This document shows positions 16,392 to 24,866 of a DNA stretch of 64,000 nt, piece by piece; positions within the stretch are counted from its first letter, which is position 1; each line of letters begins with the position of its first letter. Made by a program: the position numbers and the translations under genes. The notes beneath the pieces were generated by a model. The model saw only the letters and a program-made list of their open reading frames with translations, made no database searches and was not told the origin of the DNA. This DNA is from VBDM01 sp035519135 (GTDB taxonomy: Bacteria; Pseudomonadota; Gammaproteobacteria; Burkholderiales; SG8-39), in the NCBI GenBank assembly GCA_035519135.1, contig DATIWX010000133.1, positions 1 through 64,000 on the forward strand, in the 5' to 3' direction.

Positions 16392-17321
16392 TTAGCCTCG
16401 GTACAAGGGTTCGGGTTGCGAGAAGAACGCGTGCAGGATGTGATAGACCATGAGGTAGTTCTTCTGCTGGAAGCTCGCGTGCGAAATGCCGGCCATCACC
16501 GTGAACTGCTTGTCCGGATTCGGCAGCCGCTTGAAGAACTCGATCAGGTCGTCCACGCCCGCGATGCCGTCCCATTGCCCGCGCATGATGATCGTCGGCG
16601 CGGCGATCTTCGCCGGATCGACCACCGGCAGCCGCGAGCACATGTCGACGTAGGTCCCGGTCGGCACCGAATCGTCGAGCGCGACGATGGCCTCGGCAAA
16701 GGCGTCGATGGTCGCCTTGTCGGCCGTGCCGGGGTGGTCGCGCTCGAAGATGCTGTGCACGAAGGCGCGGTCGATGGGCCTGCGGTTCTTCGACTGGAAC
16801 TCGGGGAGCTTCTTGCGCCTCTCGGCCAGCGTCGGGCTGCCCTCGCCGGTCCACACGAAGGCGTCCAGGGCGAGCCTCGCGACGCGCTCCGGATGCCGCT
16901 GCGCGAACAGCGCCGCCCGCAAGGCGCCCGAGGAGATGCCGTACACCAGGAGCTTCTTCGCTCCGGTCGCCTTCAGGATGTAGTCCGTGCCGGCGGCTAG
17001 GTCGTCAGCGCCGTTGGAAATGTCGCAGTTGACCGGGCGCGACTTGTCCGAGCGCCCGTAGCCCTCGTGATCCAGGGTCCAGGTGTCGAAGCCGCGCGCC
17101 GCGAACCAGTCCATGACCGAGGAGTCCGGGCGCCCCGGAACCCTGAGATCGAAGGTCGGCTGCGACGCCATCGACGATCCGTGCACGAACAGCACGGTGC
17201 CCAGCTTGGGCCCGCCGGCGGCCTGGGGCTTTTGCCAGAGGAAGAGCTTCACCCCCTTCTTGTCCGTCCAGTGTTCCCTGCCCGTTGCCGCGGCGCGCGC
17301 CGCCTGAGCCGCTTGATTCAC
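16392..17321 (-). CDS. Alpha/beta hydrolase
   Basis: A 309-residue alpha/beta-hydrolase-fold protein. The oxyanion HG motif is VHGSS (46-50), the nucleophile elbow GISSG holds Ser130, and the likely acid and base are Asp in GQWDGIAG and His in GISHASF. It could be a C-C bond hydrolase for a meta-cleavage product, which would fit the extradiol dioxygenase at 11563, or an esterase. The start is GTG at 17321 with GAGG upstream. It is 37 bases downstream of the cyclase-FHA gene and four bases upstream of a TctC gene. Confidence 0.85.
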   Translation of the reverse strand: MNQAAQAARAAATGREHWTDKKGVKLFLWQKPQAAGGPKLGTVLFVHGSSMASQPTFDLRVPGRPDSSVMDWFAARGFDTWTLDHEGYGRSDKSRPVNCDISNGADDLAAGTDYILKATGAKKLLVYGISSGALRAALFAQRHPERVARLALDAFVWTGEGSPTLAERRKKLPEFQSKNRRPIDRAFVHSIFERDHPGTADKATIDAFAEAIVALDDSVPTGTYVDMCSRLPVVDPAKIAAPTIIMRGQWDGIAGVDDLIEFFKRLPNPDKQFTVMAGISHASFQQKNYLMVYHILHAFFSQPEPLYRG

Positions 17322-17358
17322 GTCGACCTCGCCTCTCCGGAAAGACCGGGATTTTAGC

Positions 17359-18246
17359 TCAGGAGCAGTCGAACAGGACCAGCTCGACCGCCTTGTCGGT
17401 GGAGATGCCCAGGGCGATCTTGCCCCTGCCGCGCAGCATCACGCTGTCGCGGCGCAGTATCACCTCGCGCGGCTCGCCCTCGACCGCGACGTAGGTGCCG
17501 TTGGTGGACTCGTCGACCAGCACGTACTGCACGCCGCGGCGCTCGATGCGCGCGTGCCGGCGCGAGGCGGTCTTCTCCCGCACGACGACGTCGCAGGTGA
17601 TTTCGCGCCCGAATACCAGGACCGACTTGTCCGGCGGGAAGCCCATGGTGCGCTCGCCGACCTCCAGCGTCAGCCTCGCCTGGACGTTGGCGCTGGAGGC
17701 GAGGCCGGCCACCTGCGTCGCGTCCTCGGTGTCTCCCCACATCAGCTCGAACACCCGCACCGCGTCGTGCTTGCCCTTCACCGAGATCGCGTCCAGGTCG
17801 CGCAGATTGCTGCGCTGGATCCCCGGCAGCGCGTTGGCCGTGGCGCCGGTAGTGAGGATCTGGCCCGCCTTGGCGAGGCCGGCGAGCCGCGCCGCCGTGT
17901 TGACCCCGTCCCCCCAGAAATCGCCCTTGTCCTCGAGCACCGGGCCGAAGTGAAAGCCGATGCGGATGGCGAGCTTTGCCCCCGCGGTCGGCGGCAGCGC
18001 GGTCATGGCTTGCTGCATCTCGCGGGCGGCTTCGCAGGCGGCTTCGGGGTTGTTGAACACCACCATCAGCTCGTCGCCGATGGTCTTGACCACCAGCCCG
18101 TCGCGCCTGGCGATGACCTCCCGGAGTACGCCGAGGCAGGCGTCGATCGCCTTCGCGGCGGGCTTGTCGCCGAGCAGTTCGTAGAGCGCCGTGCTGCCGC
18201 TGACGTCCGCGAACAGGATCGCGCGTTCCTTGGAAACGAGAGTCAT
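17359..18246 (-). CDS. Class III adenylate cyclase with C-terminal FHA domain
   Basis: A 295-residue protein. Residues 5-170 form a class III nucleotide cyclase: metal aspartates Asp14 (FADVSGST) and Asp58 (IGDE), the adenine-selecting pair Lys54 and Asp113, and transition-state residues Asn116 and Arg120 (VNTAAR). All are the canonical adenylate cyclase set. Residues about 195-290 form a forkhead-associated domain (FGREITCDVVV, ASRRHARI, STNGTYV) that binds phosphothreonine. So cAMP output is probably linked to Ser/Thr phosphorylation. The start is ATG at 18246. It heads the minus-strand block and is divergent from the dehydrogenase at 18314. Confidence 0.92.
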   Translation of the reverse strand: MTLVSKERAILFADVSGSTALYELLGDKPAAKAIDACLGVLREVIARRDGLVVKTIGDELMVVFNNPEAACEAAREMQQAMTALPPTAGAKLAIRIGFHFGPVLEDKGDFWGDGVNTAARLAGLAKAGQILTTGATANALPGIQRSNLRDLDAISVKGKHDAVRVFELMWGDTEDATQVAGLASSANVQARLTLEVGERTMGFPPDKSVLVFGREITCDVVVREKTASRRHARIERRGVQYVLVDESTNGTYVAVEGEPREVILRRDSVMLRGRGKIALGISTDKAVELVLFDCS

Positions 18247-18313
18247 CGCTTTTGGTAAAGTATCACCTATTTTCCGTGGCCTGCCTATGGCCATCCCTCC
18301 CGCGGAGATCGTC

Positions 18314-19786
18314 ATGAAGCCCGACATCAAGGTTGCAGAGCGCAAGTGCTACATCAACGGACAGTTCGTCACCGGCAAGAAGCAGTTCGCCAAGATCAAC
18401 CCGGTCGACGGCACGGTGGTCGCGCAGGTGCACGAGGCCGATCGCGCCATGGTCGATGCGGCGGTGCGCGCCGCCAGGGCGGCGCTGAAAGGGCCGTGGG
18501 GCAAGATGGCCCTGCAGGCGCGCGTCGACCTGCTGCGCAAGGTCGCCGACGGCATCGACAAGCGCTTCGACGATTTCCTCCAGGCGGAGGTCGCCGATAC
18601 CGGCAAGCCGGTGTCGCTTGCGAGCCATCTCGATATCCCGCGCGGCGCGGCGAACTTCCGCGTCTTCGCCGACATCGTGCGCACCTACGGCACCGAGTCC
18701 TACTTTCTCGATACGCCCGACGGCAAGGGGGCGGTCAACTATGCGATGCGCAAGCCCCTGGGCGTGGTCGGCGTGATCGCGCCGTGGAACCTGCCGCTGC
18801 TGCTGCTCACCTGGAAGCTCGCCCCCGCCCTCGCCTGCGGCAATTGCATCGTCGCCAAGCCGTCCGAGGAAACGCCCTCGACTGCGACGCTGCTCGCCGA
18901 GGTCATGCACGAGGCCGGCGTCCCCCCGGGCGTCTACAACGTGGTGCACGGCTTCGGGCCGGATTCGGCGGGTGAATTCATCACCACGCATCCCGAGGTG
19001 AACGGCGTGACCTTCACCGGCGAAACAACGACCGGCGCGGCGATCATGAAGGCGGTCGCGCCCACCGTGAAACCGATCTCCTTCGAGCTGGGCGGGAAGA
19101 ACGCCGGCATCGTCTTCGCCGACTGCGACTTCGACGCCGCGGTCGCGGGCATGGCGCACGCGATCTTCTCCAACACCGGCCAGGTGTGCCTCGCGCCCGA
19201 GCGGGTCTACGTCGAGCGGCCGATCTTCGACAGGTACGTCGCGGCATTGAAAGCGAAAGCCGAGGCACTGGTCCTCGGCTGGCCGCAGGACAAGGCCACC
19301 AACCTCGGGCCGCTCATTTCGAGCCAGCACCGCGAGAAGGTGCTGTCCTACTACGAGCTGGCGAGAAAGGAAGGCGCGAAGGTGGTCACCGGCGGCGGGG
19401 TGCCGAAGTTCGGCGACGCGCGCGACGGCGGCGCCTGGATCCAGCCGACGCTGTGGACCGGGCTGCCCGAGAGCGCGCGCTGCGTGCGCGAGGAGATCTT
19501 CGGCCCCTGCGCCCACATCGCGCCCTTCGACAAGGAGGAGGAAGCGATCGCCATGGCGAACGACACGCCCTACGGGCTCGCCTCCACGGTGTGGACCACC
19601 AACCTCTCGCGCGGCCACCGCGTCGCGCAGGCGATGGAAGTCGGCATTTCCTGGGTGAACTGCTGGTTCCTGCGCGACCTGCGCACGCCCTTCGGCGGCG
19701 CCAAGCTCTCGGGAATCGGCCGCGAAGGCGGGCTGCACTCGCTGAATTTCTACTCCGAGCCGACCAACGTCTGCATCAAGCTGTAG
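18314..19786 (+). CDS. 2-aminomuconate/2-hydroxymuconate-semialdehyde dehydrogenase
   Basis: A 490-residue aldehyde dehydrogenase. The catalytic Cys292 lies in FSNTGQVCLAPERVYVERPI, Glu258 in FELGGKN and Asn159 in PWNLP. Arg110 and Arg454 match, with a constant offset of ten, the substrate-binding arginines I recall for the Pseudomonas 2-aminomuconate semialdehyde dehydrogenase. It oxidises the ring-cleavage semialdehyde with NAD. The ATG at 18314 is preceded by GCGGAG; an ATG at 18287 has no ribosome site. The 3-hydroxyanthranilate dioxygenase gene follows after four bases, which favours the 2-amino substrate (kynurenine or 2-nitrobenzoate pathway) over the hydroxy one. The decarboxylase linking the two steps is not adjacent. 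Confidence 0.92.
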   Translation: MKPDIKVAERKCYINGQFVTGKKQFAKINPVDGTVVAQVHEADRAMVDAAVRAARAALKGPWGKMALQARVDLLRKVADGIDKRFDDFLQAEVADTGKPVSLASHLDIPRGAANFRVFADIVRTYGTESYFLDTPDGKGAVNYAMRKPLGVVGVIAPWNLPLLLLTWKLAPALACGNCIVAKPSEETPSTATLLAEVMHEAGVPPGVYNVVHGFGPDSAGEFITTHPEVNGVTFTGETTTGAAIMKAVAPTVKPISFELGGKNAGIVFADCDFDAAVAGMAHAIFSNTGQVCLAPERVYVERPIFDRYVAALKAKAEALVLGWPQDKATNLGPLISSQHREKVLSYYELARKEGAKVVTGGGVPKFGDARDGGAWIQPTLWTGLPESARCVREEIFGPCAHIAPFDKEEEAIAMANDTPYGLASTVWTTNLSRGHRVAQAMEVGISWVNCWFLRDLRTPFGGAKLSGIGREGGLHSLNFYSEPTNVCIKL

Positions 19787-19790
19787 CGCC

Positions 19791-20303
19791 GTGCTCAAAG
19801 CCCTCGACTTCCCGAAGTGGATCGAGGAGCACCGGCACCTGCTCAAGCCGCCGGTGGGCAACGCGCAGATCTGGGAGGACGCTGATTTCATCGTCACCGT
19901 CGTCGGCGGCCCCAACCAGCGCACCGACTTCCACGACGATCCCTACGAGGAGTTCTTCTACCAGATGAAAGGGAACGCCTTCCTCAACGTCATGGAAGGC
20001 GGAAGACCGGGACGGATCGAGCTCGCGGAAGGCGCGATCTTCCTCATGCCGCCGCATATGCGCCACTCTCCTCAGCGGCCCGAGCCCGGAAGCCTGTGCC
20101 TGGTGATCGAGCGCGCGCGGCCGGAAGGCGTCAAGGACGGCTTCGAGTGGTATTGCCTCGTCTGCCACCAGCTCCTTCACCGCGTCGAAGTGCAGCTGAA
20201 GAGCATCGTGCGCGATCTGCCGCCGCTGTTCGAGAAGTTCTACGCCGACAAGGCGCTGCGCACCTGCCGGAGCTGCGGCGCCCTTCACCCCGGAAAAGGC
20301 TGA
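19791..20303 (+). CDS. nbaC: 3-hydroxyanthranilate 3,4-dioxygenase
   Basis: A 170-residue cupin dioxygenase that opens 3-hydroxyanthranilate to 2-amino-3-carboxymuconate semialdehyde. All expected residues are visible, each three positions earlier than in the Cupriavidus enzyme as I recall it: iron ligands His48, Glu54, His92; substrate residues Arg44, Arg96, Glu107; and the second, rubredoxin-like iron site Cys122, Cys125, Cys159, Cys162. The start is GTG at 19791, four bases after the semialdehyde dehydrogenase stop. The pair is the core of the bacterial kynurenine meta-cleavage route. Confidence 0.96.
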   Translation: MLKALDFPKWIEEHRHLLKPPVGNAQIWEDADFIVTVVGGPNQRTDFHDDPYEEFFYQMKGNAFLNVMEGGRPGRIELAEGAIFLMPPHMRHSPQRPEPGSLCLVIERARPEGVKDGFEWYCLVCHQLLHRVEVQLKSIVRDLPPLFEKFYADKALRTCRSCGALHPGKG

Positions 20304-20307
20304 AAGC

Positions 20308-21378
20308 GTGATCGCGCCGCGCGTCGACGAGCACCGGCAAGCGGCCGCGCACGCGGGCCTGAGCTACGTCACCGACGGCCTCGCCGGCATCCGGCGCGAG
20401 CGCAACGGCAAGGGCTGGAGCTACTACGCGCCCGACGGCGGCCTCATCAGCGACCCGGCCGAGAGGAAGCGCATCCGGGCGCTGGTGATCCCGCCCGCCT
20501 GGACCGACGTCTGGATCTGCCCCGATCCCAGCGGCCATATCCAGGCGACCGCGCGCGACGCCCGCGGGCGCAAGCAGTACCGCTACCATCCGCTGTACCG
20601 CGACACGCGCGACAAGTCGAAGTTCCGCCGCATGCTCGAGTTCAGCGAGATCCTTCCCGACATCCGCGAGCGCGTCGAGCGCGACCTGCGCGCGCGCGAC
20701 CTCACGCGCCGCCAGATCCTCGCCACCGTGGTGATGCTGCTCGACAAGACGCTCATCCGCGTCGGCAACGACGAGTACGCGCGCGACAACCGCTCATTCG
20801 GCCTCACCACCCTGCGCGGACGGCACGTCGAGGTGAAGGGCTCGAAGCTGCACTTCTCCTTCCGCGGCAAGAGCGGCGTCGAGCACGCCATATCGATCAC
20901 CGATCGCAAGCTCGCGCGCATCGTGCAGCAGTGCCAGGACCTGCCGGGATACGAGCTGTTCAAGTACATCGACGAAACGGGCAAGCGCCAGACGATCTCC
21001 TCGGACGACGTCAACGCCTACCTGCGCGAGATCACCGGCCGCGACATCACCGCCAAGGACTTCCGCACCTGGGCGGGCACCATGCTCGCCGCGCGCGAGC
21101 TGTTCGCGCTCGGGCCGGCGAAGAGCCAGCGCGAAGCCGAGCGCAACATGATCCGCGCCATCGACGCCGTGGCCAAGCGCCTGGGCAACACCCGCGCGGT
21201 TTGCCGCAAGTACTACGTCCACCCGGGACTGGTGCGCGCCTACCTGCAGGGCCTCACCGCGCCCCTCGCTCCGCAGCAGCCCACGACGCACGCGCGCAAG
21301 AAGACGCCCACCGCGGCGCTGCGCCGCGACGAAGTCGCGGTGCTGCAGTTCCTGCAAGAGGATGCGGCGTCGCAGTGA
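20308..21378 (+). CDS. Eukaryotic-like (poxvirus-type) DNA topoisomerase IB
   Basis: A 356-residue type IB topoisomerase that relaxes supercoils through a 3'-phosphotyrosine. The nucleophile is probably Tyr303 in VCRKYYVHPGLV. Other active-site regions are RVGNDEYARDN (Arg151), FRGKSG (Lys188) and KDFRTWAGT (Arg253). The length fits bacterial IB enzymes. The start is GTG at 20308, just four bases after the dioxygenase stop, so it shares a transcript with two catabolic genes, an odd pairing. A lysine/threonine-rich tail follows the catalytic domain. Confidence 0.94.
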   Translation: MIAPRVDEHRQAAAHAGLSYVTDGLAGIRRERNGKGWSYYAPDGGLISDPAERKRIRALVIPPAWTDVWICPDPSGHIQATARDARGRKQYRYHPLYRDTRDKSKFRRMLEFSEILPDIRERVERDLRARDLTRRQILATVVMLLDKTLIRVGNDEYARDNRSFGLTTLRGRHVEVKGSKLHFSFRGKSGVEHAISITDRKLARIVQQCQDLPGYELFKYIDETGKRQTISSDDVNAYLREITGRDITAKDFRTWAGTMLAARELFALGPAKSQREAERNMIRAIDAVAKRLGNTRAVCRKYYVHPGLVRAYLQGLTAPLAPQQPTTHARKKTPTAALRRDEVAVLQFLQEDAASQ

Positions 21379-21425
21379 ACAGCGCGCACGCGTTAGCCAC
21401 GATCCCACGTACAAGGAGCGCGAAA

Positions 21426-22415
21426 ATGAAAAACCACCTCCGGCTCGCTCTGTTCCTGCTCTTCCCCTCGGCCGCCCTCGCCGACAAGACCTTCGTCGTC
21501 TCGCCCGACGTTCCCGCGTGCCGCTCGCTCGATCCCGCGCTCACCGGCGGGCCGATGCCGCCGGAGGGTATCGTCGCGATCCGCTGGCTCGGCACGACTA
21601 ATTTCGAGCTCGCCTACGGCGGCGAGGTGTTTCTCCTCGACGCCTACTACGACCGCGGGCCGCGCAACCGCCCGATCGGTTTCGCGCCGAAGGAGGTGAA
21701 GCGCGCGAGCGCGATCTTCGTCGGCCATGCGCATTTCGACCACATGTCCGACGCGGCCTCGGTCGGGACCCAGACCGGCGCGCAGGTGGTCGGCGCGCCC
21801 ACGGTCACCGACACGGCGATATCGCTCGGCCTTCCGGCCAGGCAGGCGGTTACGGTGCGCGGCGGCGAGGTGCTGAAGTACAAGGGCTTCACGGTGGAGG
21901 CGATCCTCGCCCGCCACAGCACGCTCGCCCCGGAAGTGCTCGACGCGTTCCGCAAGGCGATCGCGGCGGCGGCGGGCGCGCCGACGAGCGAAGAAGCGGC
22001 AGCGGAAGCCGCGATCCTCAAGCGCGGCACCTTCGATCCCAAGGTGATCACCGAGGGAACGATCGCCTACCTGTTCACCTTCGACAACGGCTTCCGCCTG
22101 ATCTTCAGGAACAGCGCCGGGCCGATCACCGACGCGGAGCGAGCCGTGCTCAAGCGCATCGGCGGGAAGACCGACGTAGCCATCGTCGGCTACATCGGCC
22201 AGTACGTCGCTAAGCGCCAGATCGCAGCGACCCTGCCCATCATCCAGCTCTACAACCCGCGCCTGTATCTCCCCGCGCACCACGACGAGATCGCCGGCAC
22301 CTTCGTCGACATCGGGCTGGAGCCGCTGTTCATGGCGATCCGCGAGCAGCTCCCCGGTGCAAGCTTCCTGTCGCCGCTATACCGCGAGCCGGTCTGCCTG
22401 GACATCCGCAAATAA
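21426..22415 (+). CDS. Exported metallo-beta-lactamase-fold hydrolase (UlaG/YtnP-like)
   Basis: 329 residues. The start is ATG at 21426, with AAGGAG upstream. The signal peptide is residues 1-19 (ending in ALA). The metal motif is GHAHFDHMSD (His101, His103, Asp105, His106). The domain begins with IRWLGTTNFEL, as in lactonase-like UlaG relatives. Later His residues (ARHS, PAHHDE) may complete a dinuclear zinc site. Substrate unknown; periplasmic location is predicted. The stop shares one base with the ATG of the following esterase (TAATG), so the two are translationally coupled. Confidence 0.87.
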   Translation: MKNHLRLALFLLFPSAALADKTFVVSPDVPACRSLDPALTGGPMPPEGIVAIRWLGTTNFELAYGGEVFLLDAYYDRGPRNRPIGFAPKEVKRASAIFVGHAHFDHMSDAASVGTQTGAQVVGAPTVTDTAISLGLPARQAVTVRGGEVLKYKGFTVEAILARHSTLAPEVLDAFRKAIAAAAGAPTSEEAAAEAAILKRGTFDPKVITEGTIAYLFTFDNGFRLIFRNSAGPITDAERAVLKRIGGKTDVAIVGYIGQYVAKRQIAATLPIIQLYNPRLYLPAHHDEIAGTFVDIGLEPLFMAIREQLPGASFLSPLYREPVCLDIRK

Positions 22416-23404
22416 TGCGCACGCGGATTCTCTGGGCTCTCGGTGTCTTGGCAGCGCTGGTTCTGGCGGGCTTCGCCGCGTTTAAGCTCAGCCCCTGGCC
22501 GTCCGCGCTCGCCATACGCGCGGCGTTCGACAAGGACGCGACCACCGCCTCGCAGGCGCTCGCGAAGCACGTTCCGCCGGGCGTTTCGTCGCGGCTCAAC
22601 GAGCGCTACGACGCGGACCCGGACGCCCGCCTCGATGTTTTCTATCCGTCGGAGCTCGAGAACGGAGAACGGGCGCTGACCACCGTCGTCTGGGTGCACG
22701 GCGGCGGCTGGATCTCGGGGAGCAAGAACCAGATCGCGAACTACCTGAAGATCCTCGCCGGCAAGGGCTACACCGTGGTCGGTGTCGACTATTCGGTCGC
22801 GCCGGGAAAGACCTATCCGACGCCGCTCAGGCAGGTCAACGCCGCGCTCGCCTACCTGCAGCGCGAGGCGAAGCGGCTGCACGTGGATGCTTCGCGCTTC
22901 GTGCTCGCCGGCGACTCGGGCGGCGCGCACATCGCGGCGCAGGTCGCGAACCTCGTCAGCGCGCCCGCGTACGCCGCGGCACTCGGCATCGCCCCGTCGA
23001 TCGGGCGGCCGCAGCTTCGCGGCACGATCCTGTACTGCGGGGGCTACGATTTCGGGAAGATCAACCTCGACGGCGCCTTCGGCGAATTCATGCGCACGGT
23101 GCTCTGGTCCTACTTCGGCCGCAAGGACTACGCCGCCCATCCGCTCTACGCTACCGCGTCGGTGATCGGCTTCCTGACCCCGGATTTTCCGCCGGCCTTC
23201 ATCTCCGTGGGCAACGCCGATCCCCTGGCCCCGCAATCGCGCGCACTGGCGGAGACGCTTGCCGCGCGCGGCGTTCGCGTCGACACCCTGTTCTTTTCGG
23301 ACGACACCGCGCCCGCACTCGCGCACGAGTACCAGTTCAACCTCGACAGCGCCTCCGGGCGGCTCGCCCTGGAACGATCGCTCAAGTTCCTCGCTGAACG
23401 GTGA
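22415..23404 (+). CDS. Membrane-anchored alpha/beta hydrolase, HSL/esterase-lipase family
   Basis: 329 residues with an N-terminal membrane segment (residues 5-24) and an HSL-type hydrolase domain. The oxyanion motif is HGGGW (95-99) and the nucleophile elbow GDSGG holds Ser168; the acid is probably the Asp in GNADPLAPQ, and the base the His in LAHEYQF. It probably hydrolyses short acyl esters in the periplasm. It overlaps the preceding metallo-hydrolase stop and the next membrane-protein start, giving a three-gene translational unit of unknown pathway. Confidence 0.88.
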   Translation: MRTRILWALGVLAALVLAGFAAFKLSPWPSALAIRAAFDKDATTASQALAKHVPPGVSSRLNERYDADPDARLDVFYPSELENGERALTTVVWVHGGGWISGSKNQIANYLKILAGKGYTVVGVDYSVAPGKTYPTPLRQVNAALAYLQREAKRLHVDASRFVLAGDSGGAHIAAQVANLVSAPAYAAALGIAPSIGRPQLRGTILYCGGYDFGKINLDGAFGEFMRTVLWSYFGRKDYAAHPLYATASVIGFLTPDFPPAFISVGNADPLAPQSRALAETLAARGVRVDTLFFSDDTAPALAHEYQFNLDSASGRLALERSLKFLAER

Positions 23405-24150
23405 TGAGCCCGGCCCTCTCCCCCGGACCGACTTCCGCCGTGCCCCCGGCGGAGATGCTGGTCATCGTCGCAACGTTCGCGATCGGCCTGCTCGTCGACG
23501 CGCGCACCGACCTCGCCGGGCAGACCACGCTGAGCGTTGCCGTCTGGCTGGTACTGTTCTACGTCCTGCGCAGGGTGGCGGGCGAGGAACGCCGCGCCCT
23601 GACGATCTGCCTGGCGATCGCCACCGCCGGGGAAATGATCCTCTCCCTCGGCTGGGGCCTGTATACGTACCGCCTGGGAAACATTCCCCTGTTCGTTCCG
23701 CCGGGACACGTCCTGATGCTGCTGCTCGGTCTTTCGCTCGCGCGCATCATGCCGCAGGCGCTGGCCTATGCGATCCTCGGCTGCGCGGCCTTGTACTCGC
23801 TCGCCGCCGCGGTCGCGGGGGTCGATACGCTGGGCGCGGCCCTGTTCCTCGTCCTCGGCGTATCGGCGCTGGGCATGCCGGGTCAGCGTCGTCTCTACGC
23901 GAGCACCTTCGTGCTGTCGCTGCTGCTCGAGCTCTACGGTACCTGGCTGGGCAACTGGAACTGGACGCGCCAGGTTCCGGCAACCGCGCTCGTCACCACC
24001 GATCCGCCCGGGGCAGCCGGAGCGTTCTACTGCACGCTCGACGCGGCGGTCGCCGCGGTTTCGATGCTCCTGGCGCGAACCTGGAGTGCCCGGGTCCGCA
24101 GCAAGACCGGCTTTGATCTGGATCAAGGGCAGGCCCGGCTCCCGGAATAG
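23404..24150 (+). CDS. Integral membrane protein of unknown function
   Basis: About 248 residues with seven or so hydrophobic helices (for example EMLVIVATFAIGLLV, TLSVAVWLVLFYVL, HVLMLLLGLSLARIM and YASTFVLSLLLELYG). I do not recognise the family. A conserved-looking polar stretch, YGTWLGNWNWTRQVP, sits between late helices; ELYGTxxGNWxW motifs occur in uncharacterised bacterial membrane proteins. The start is ATG at 23404 (TGATG overlap with the esterase) or GTG at 23401. The C-terminal tail is soluble. Confidence 0.75.
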   Translation: MSPALSPGPTSAVPPAEMLVIVATFAIGLLVDARTDLAGQTTLSVAVWLVLFYVLRRVAGEERRALTICLAIATAGEMILSLGWGLYTYRLGNIPLFVPPGHVLMLLLGLSLARIMPQALAYAILGCAALYSLAAAVAGVDTLGAALFLVLGVSALGMPGQRRLYASTFVLSLLLELYGTWLGNWNWTRQVPATALVTTDPPGAAGAFYCTLDAAVAAVSMLLARTWSARVRSKTGFDLDQGQARLPE

Positions 24151-24192
24151 CCTGTGATCCAGTACCATCTTGCCTTTCACACACGGGTCATC

Positions 24193-24846
24193 ATGATCAA
24201 CACCGCCGCCCGCCCGCCTCGCCGGTCGATCAACGCAGGACAGCTGCTCGCGATTTCGCTCCTGGCGTTCGCAGCCGCGGTCTCGCCGCAGGGAACCCGC
24301 GCCCAGAGCACCTCGCTGAGCGGCAAGGAAGTGGTCGACGCGGTCTGCGCCAAGTGCCACGCCTCGGGTGCGAAGGGCGCACCCAAGATTGGGGACCAGC
24401 AGGCCTGGAGCAAGCGCGCTTCGCGCGGCCTTTCGGGCCTGACGACCAATGCGCTCAAGGGCATCCGCCAGATGCCGTCGCACGGCGGCAACCAGAGCCT
24501 TTCCGACATGGAAATCAAGCGCGCCGTCGCCTACATGGTCAACCAGTCCGGGGGCAAGTGGACCGAGCCGGTCGACAAGAAGGCCCTGCCCTCGCCGAGA
24601 ACCGGCGAGCAAGTCGTGAAAGCGCAGTGCATCAAATGCCACGAGGCGGGCAAGGGCGGCGCCCCGAAGATCGGCGACCGGGACGCCTGGATACCGCGGC
24701 TGAAGGAAGGGCTCGACAGCACGGTACGCTCCGCGATCAACGGCCACGGCGGCATGCCGGCGCGCGGCGGCATGGCCAATCTCACGGACGCCGAGATGCG
24801 CAGCGCCGTAATCTACCTGTTCAGGGGTCCGGACTCGGCCAAGTAG
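24193..24846 (+). CDS. Di-heme c-type cytochrome (two cytochrome c5-like domains)
   Basis: 217 residues. The ATG at 24193 gives an export signal ending near RAQS; an earlier GTG at 24154 is possible. Two heme-binding motifs are CAKCH (52-56) and CIKCH (146-150), and each domain repeats the same plan: KGAPKIGD(Q/R)xAW after the heme and a likely Met axial ligand (RQMPSHGG near 94; GGMPARGGM near 188). The halves arose by internal duplication. It would shuttle periplasmic electrons. It could serve an IorAB-type dehydrogenase such as the one at 7082-9821, but the distance makes that speculative. Confidence 0.92.
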   Translation: MINTAARPPRRSINAGQLLAISLLAFAAAVSPQGTRAQSTSLSGKEVVDAVCAKCHASGAKGAPKIGDQQAWSKRASRGLSGLTTNALKGIRQMPSHGGNQSLSDMEIKRAVAYMVNQSGGKWTEPVDKKALPSPRTGEQVVKAQCIKCHEAGKGGAPKIGDRDAWIPRLKEGLDSTVRSAINGHGGMPARGGMANLTDAEMRSAVIYLFRGPDSAK

Positions 24847-24866
24847 TCCGGGCAGAGCGCGCGGAG

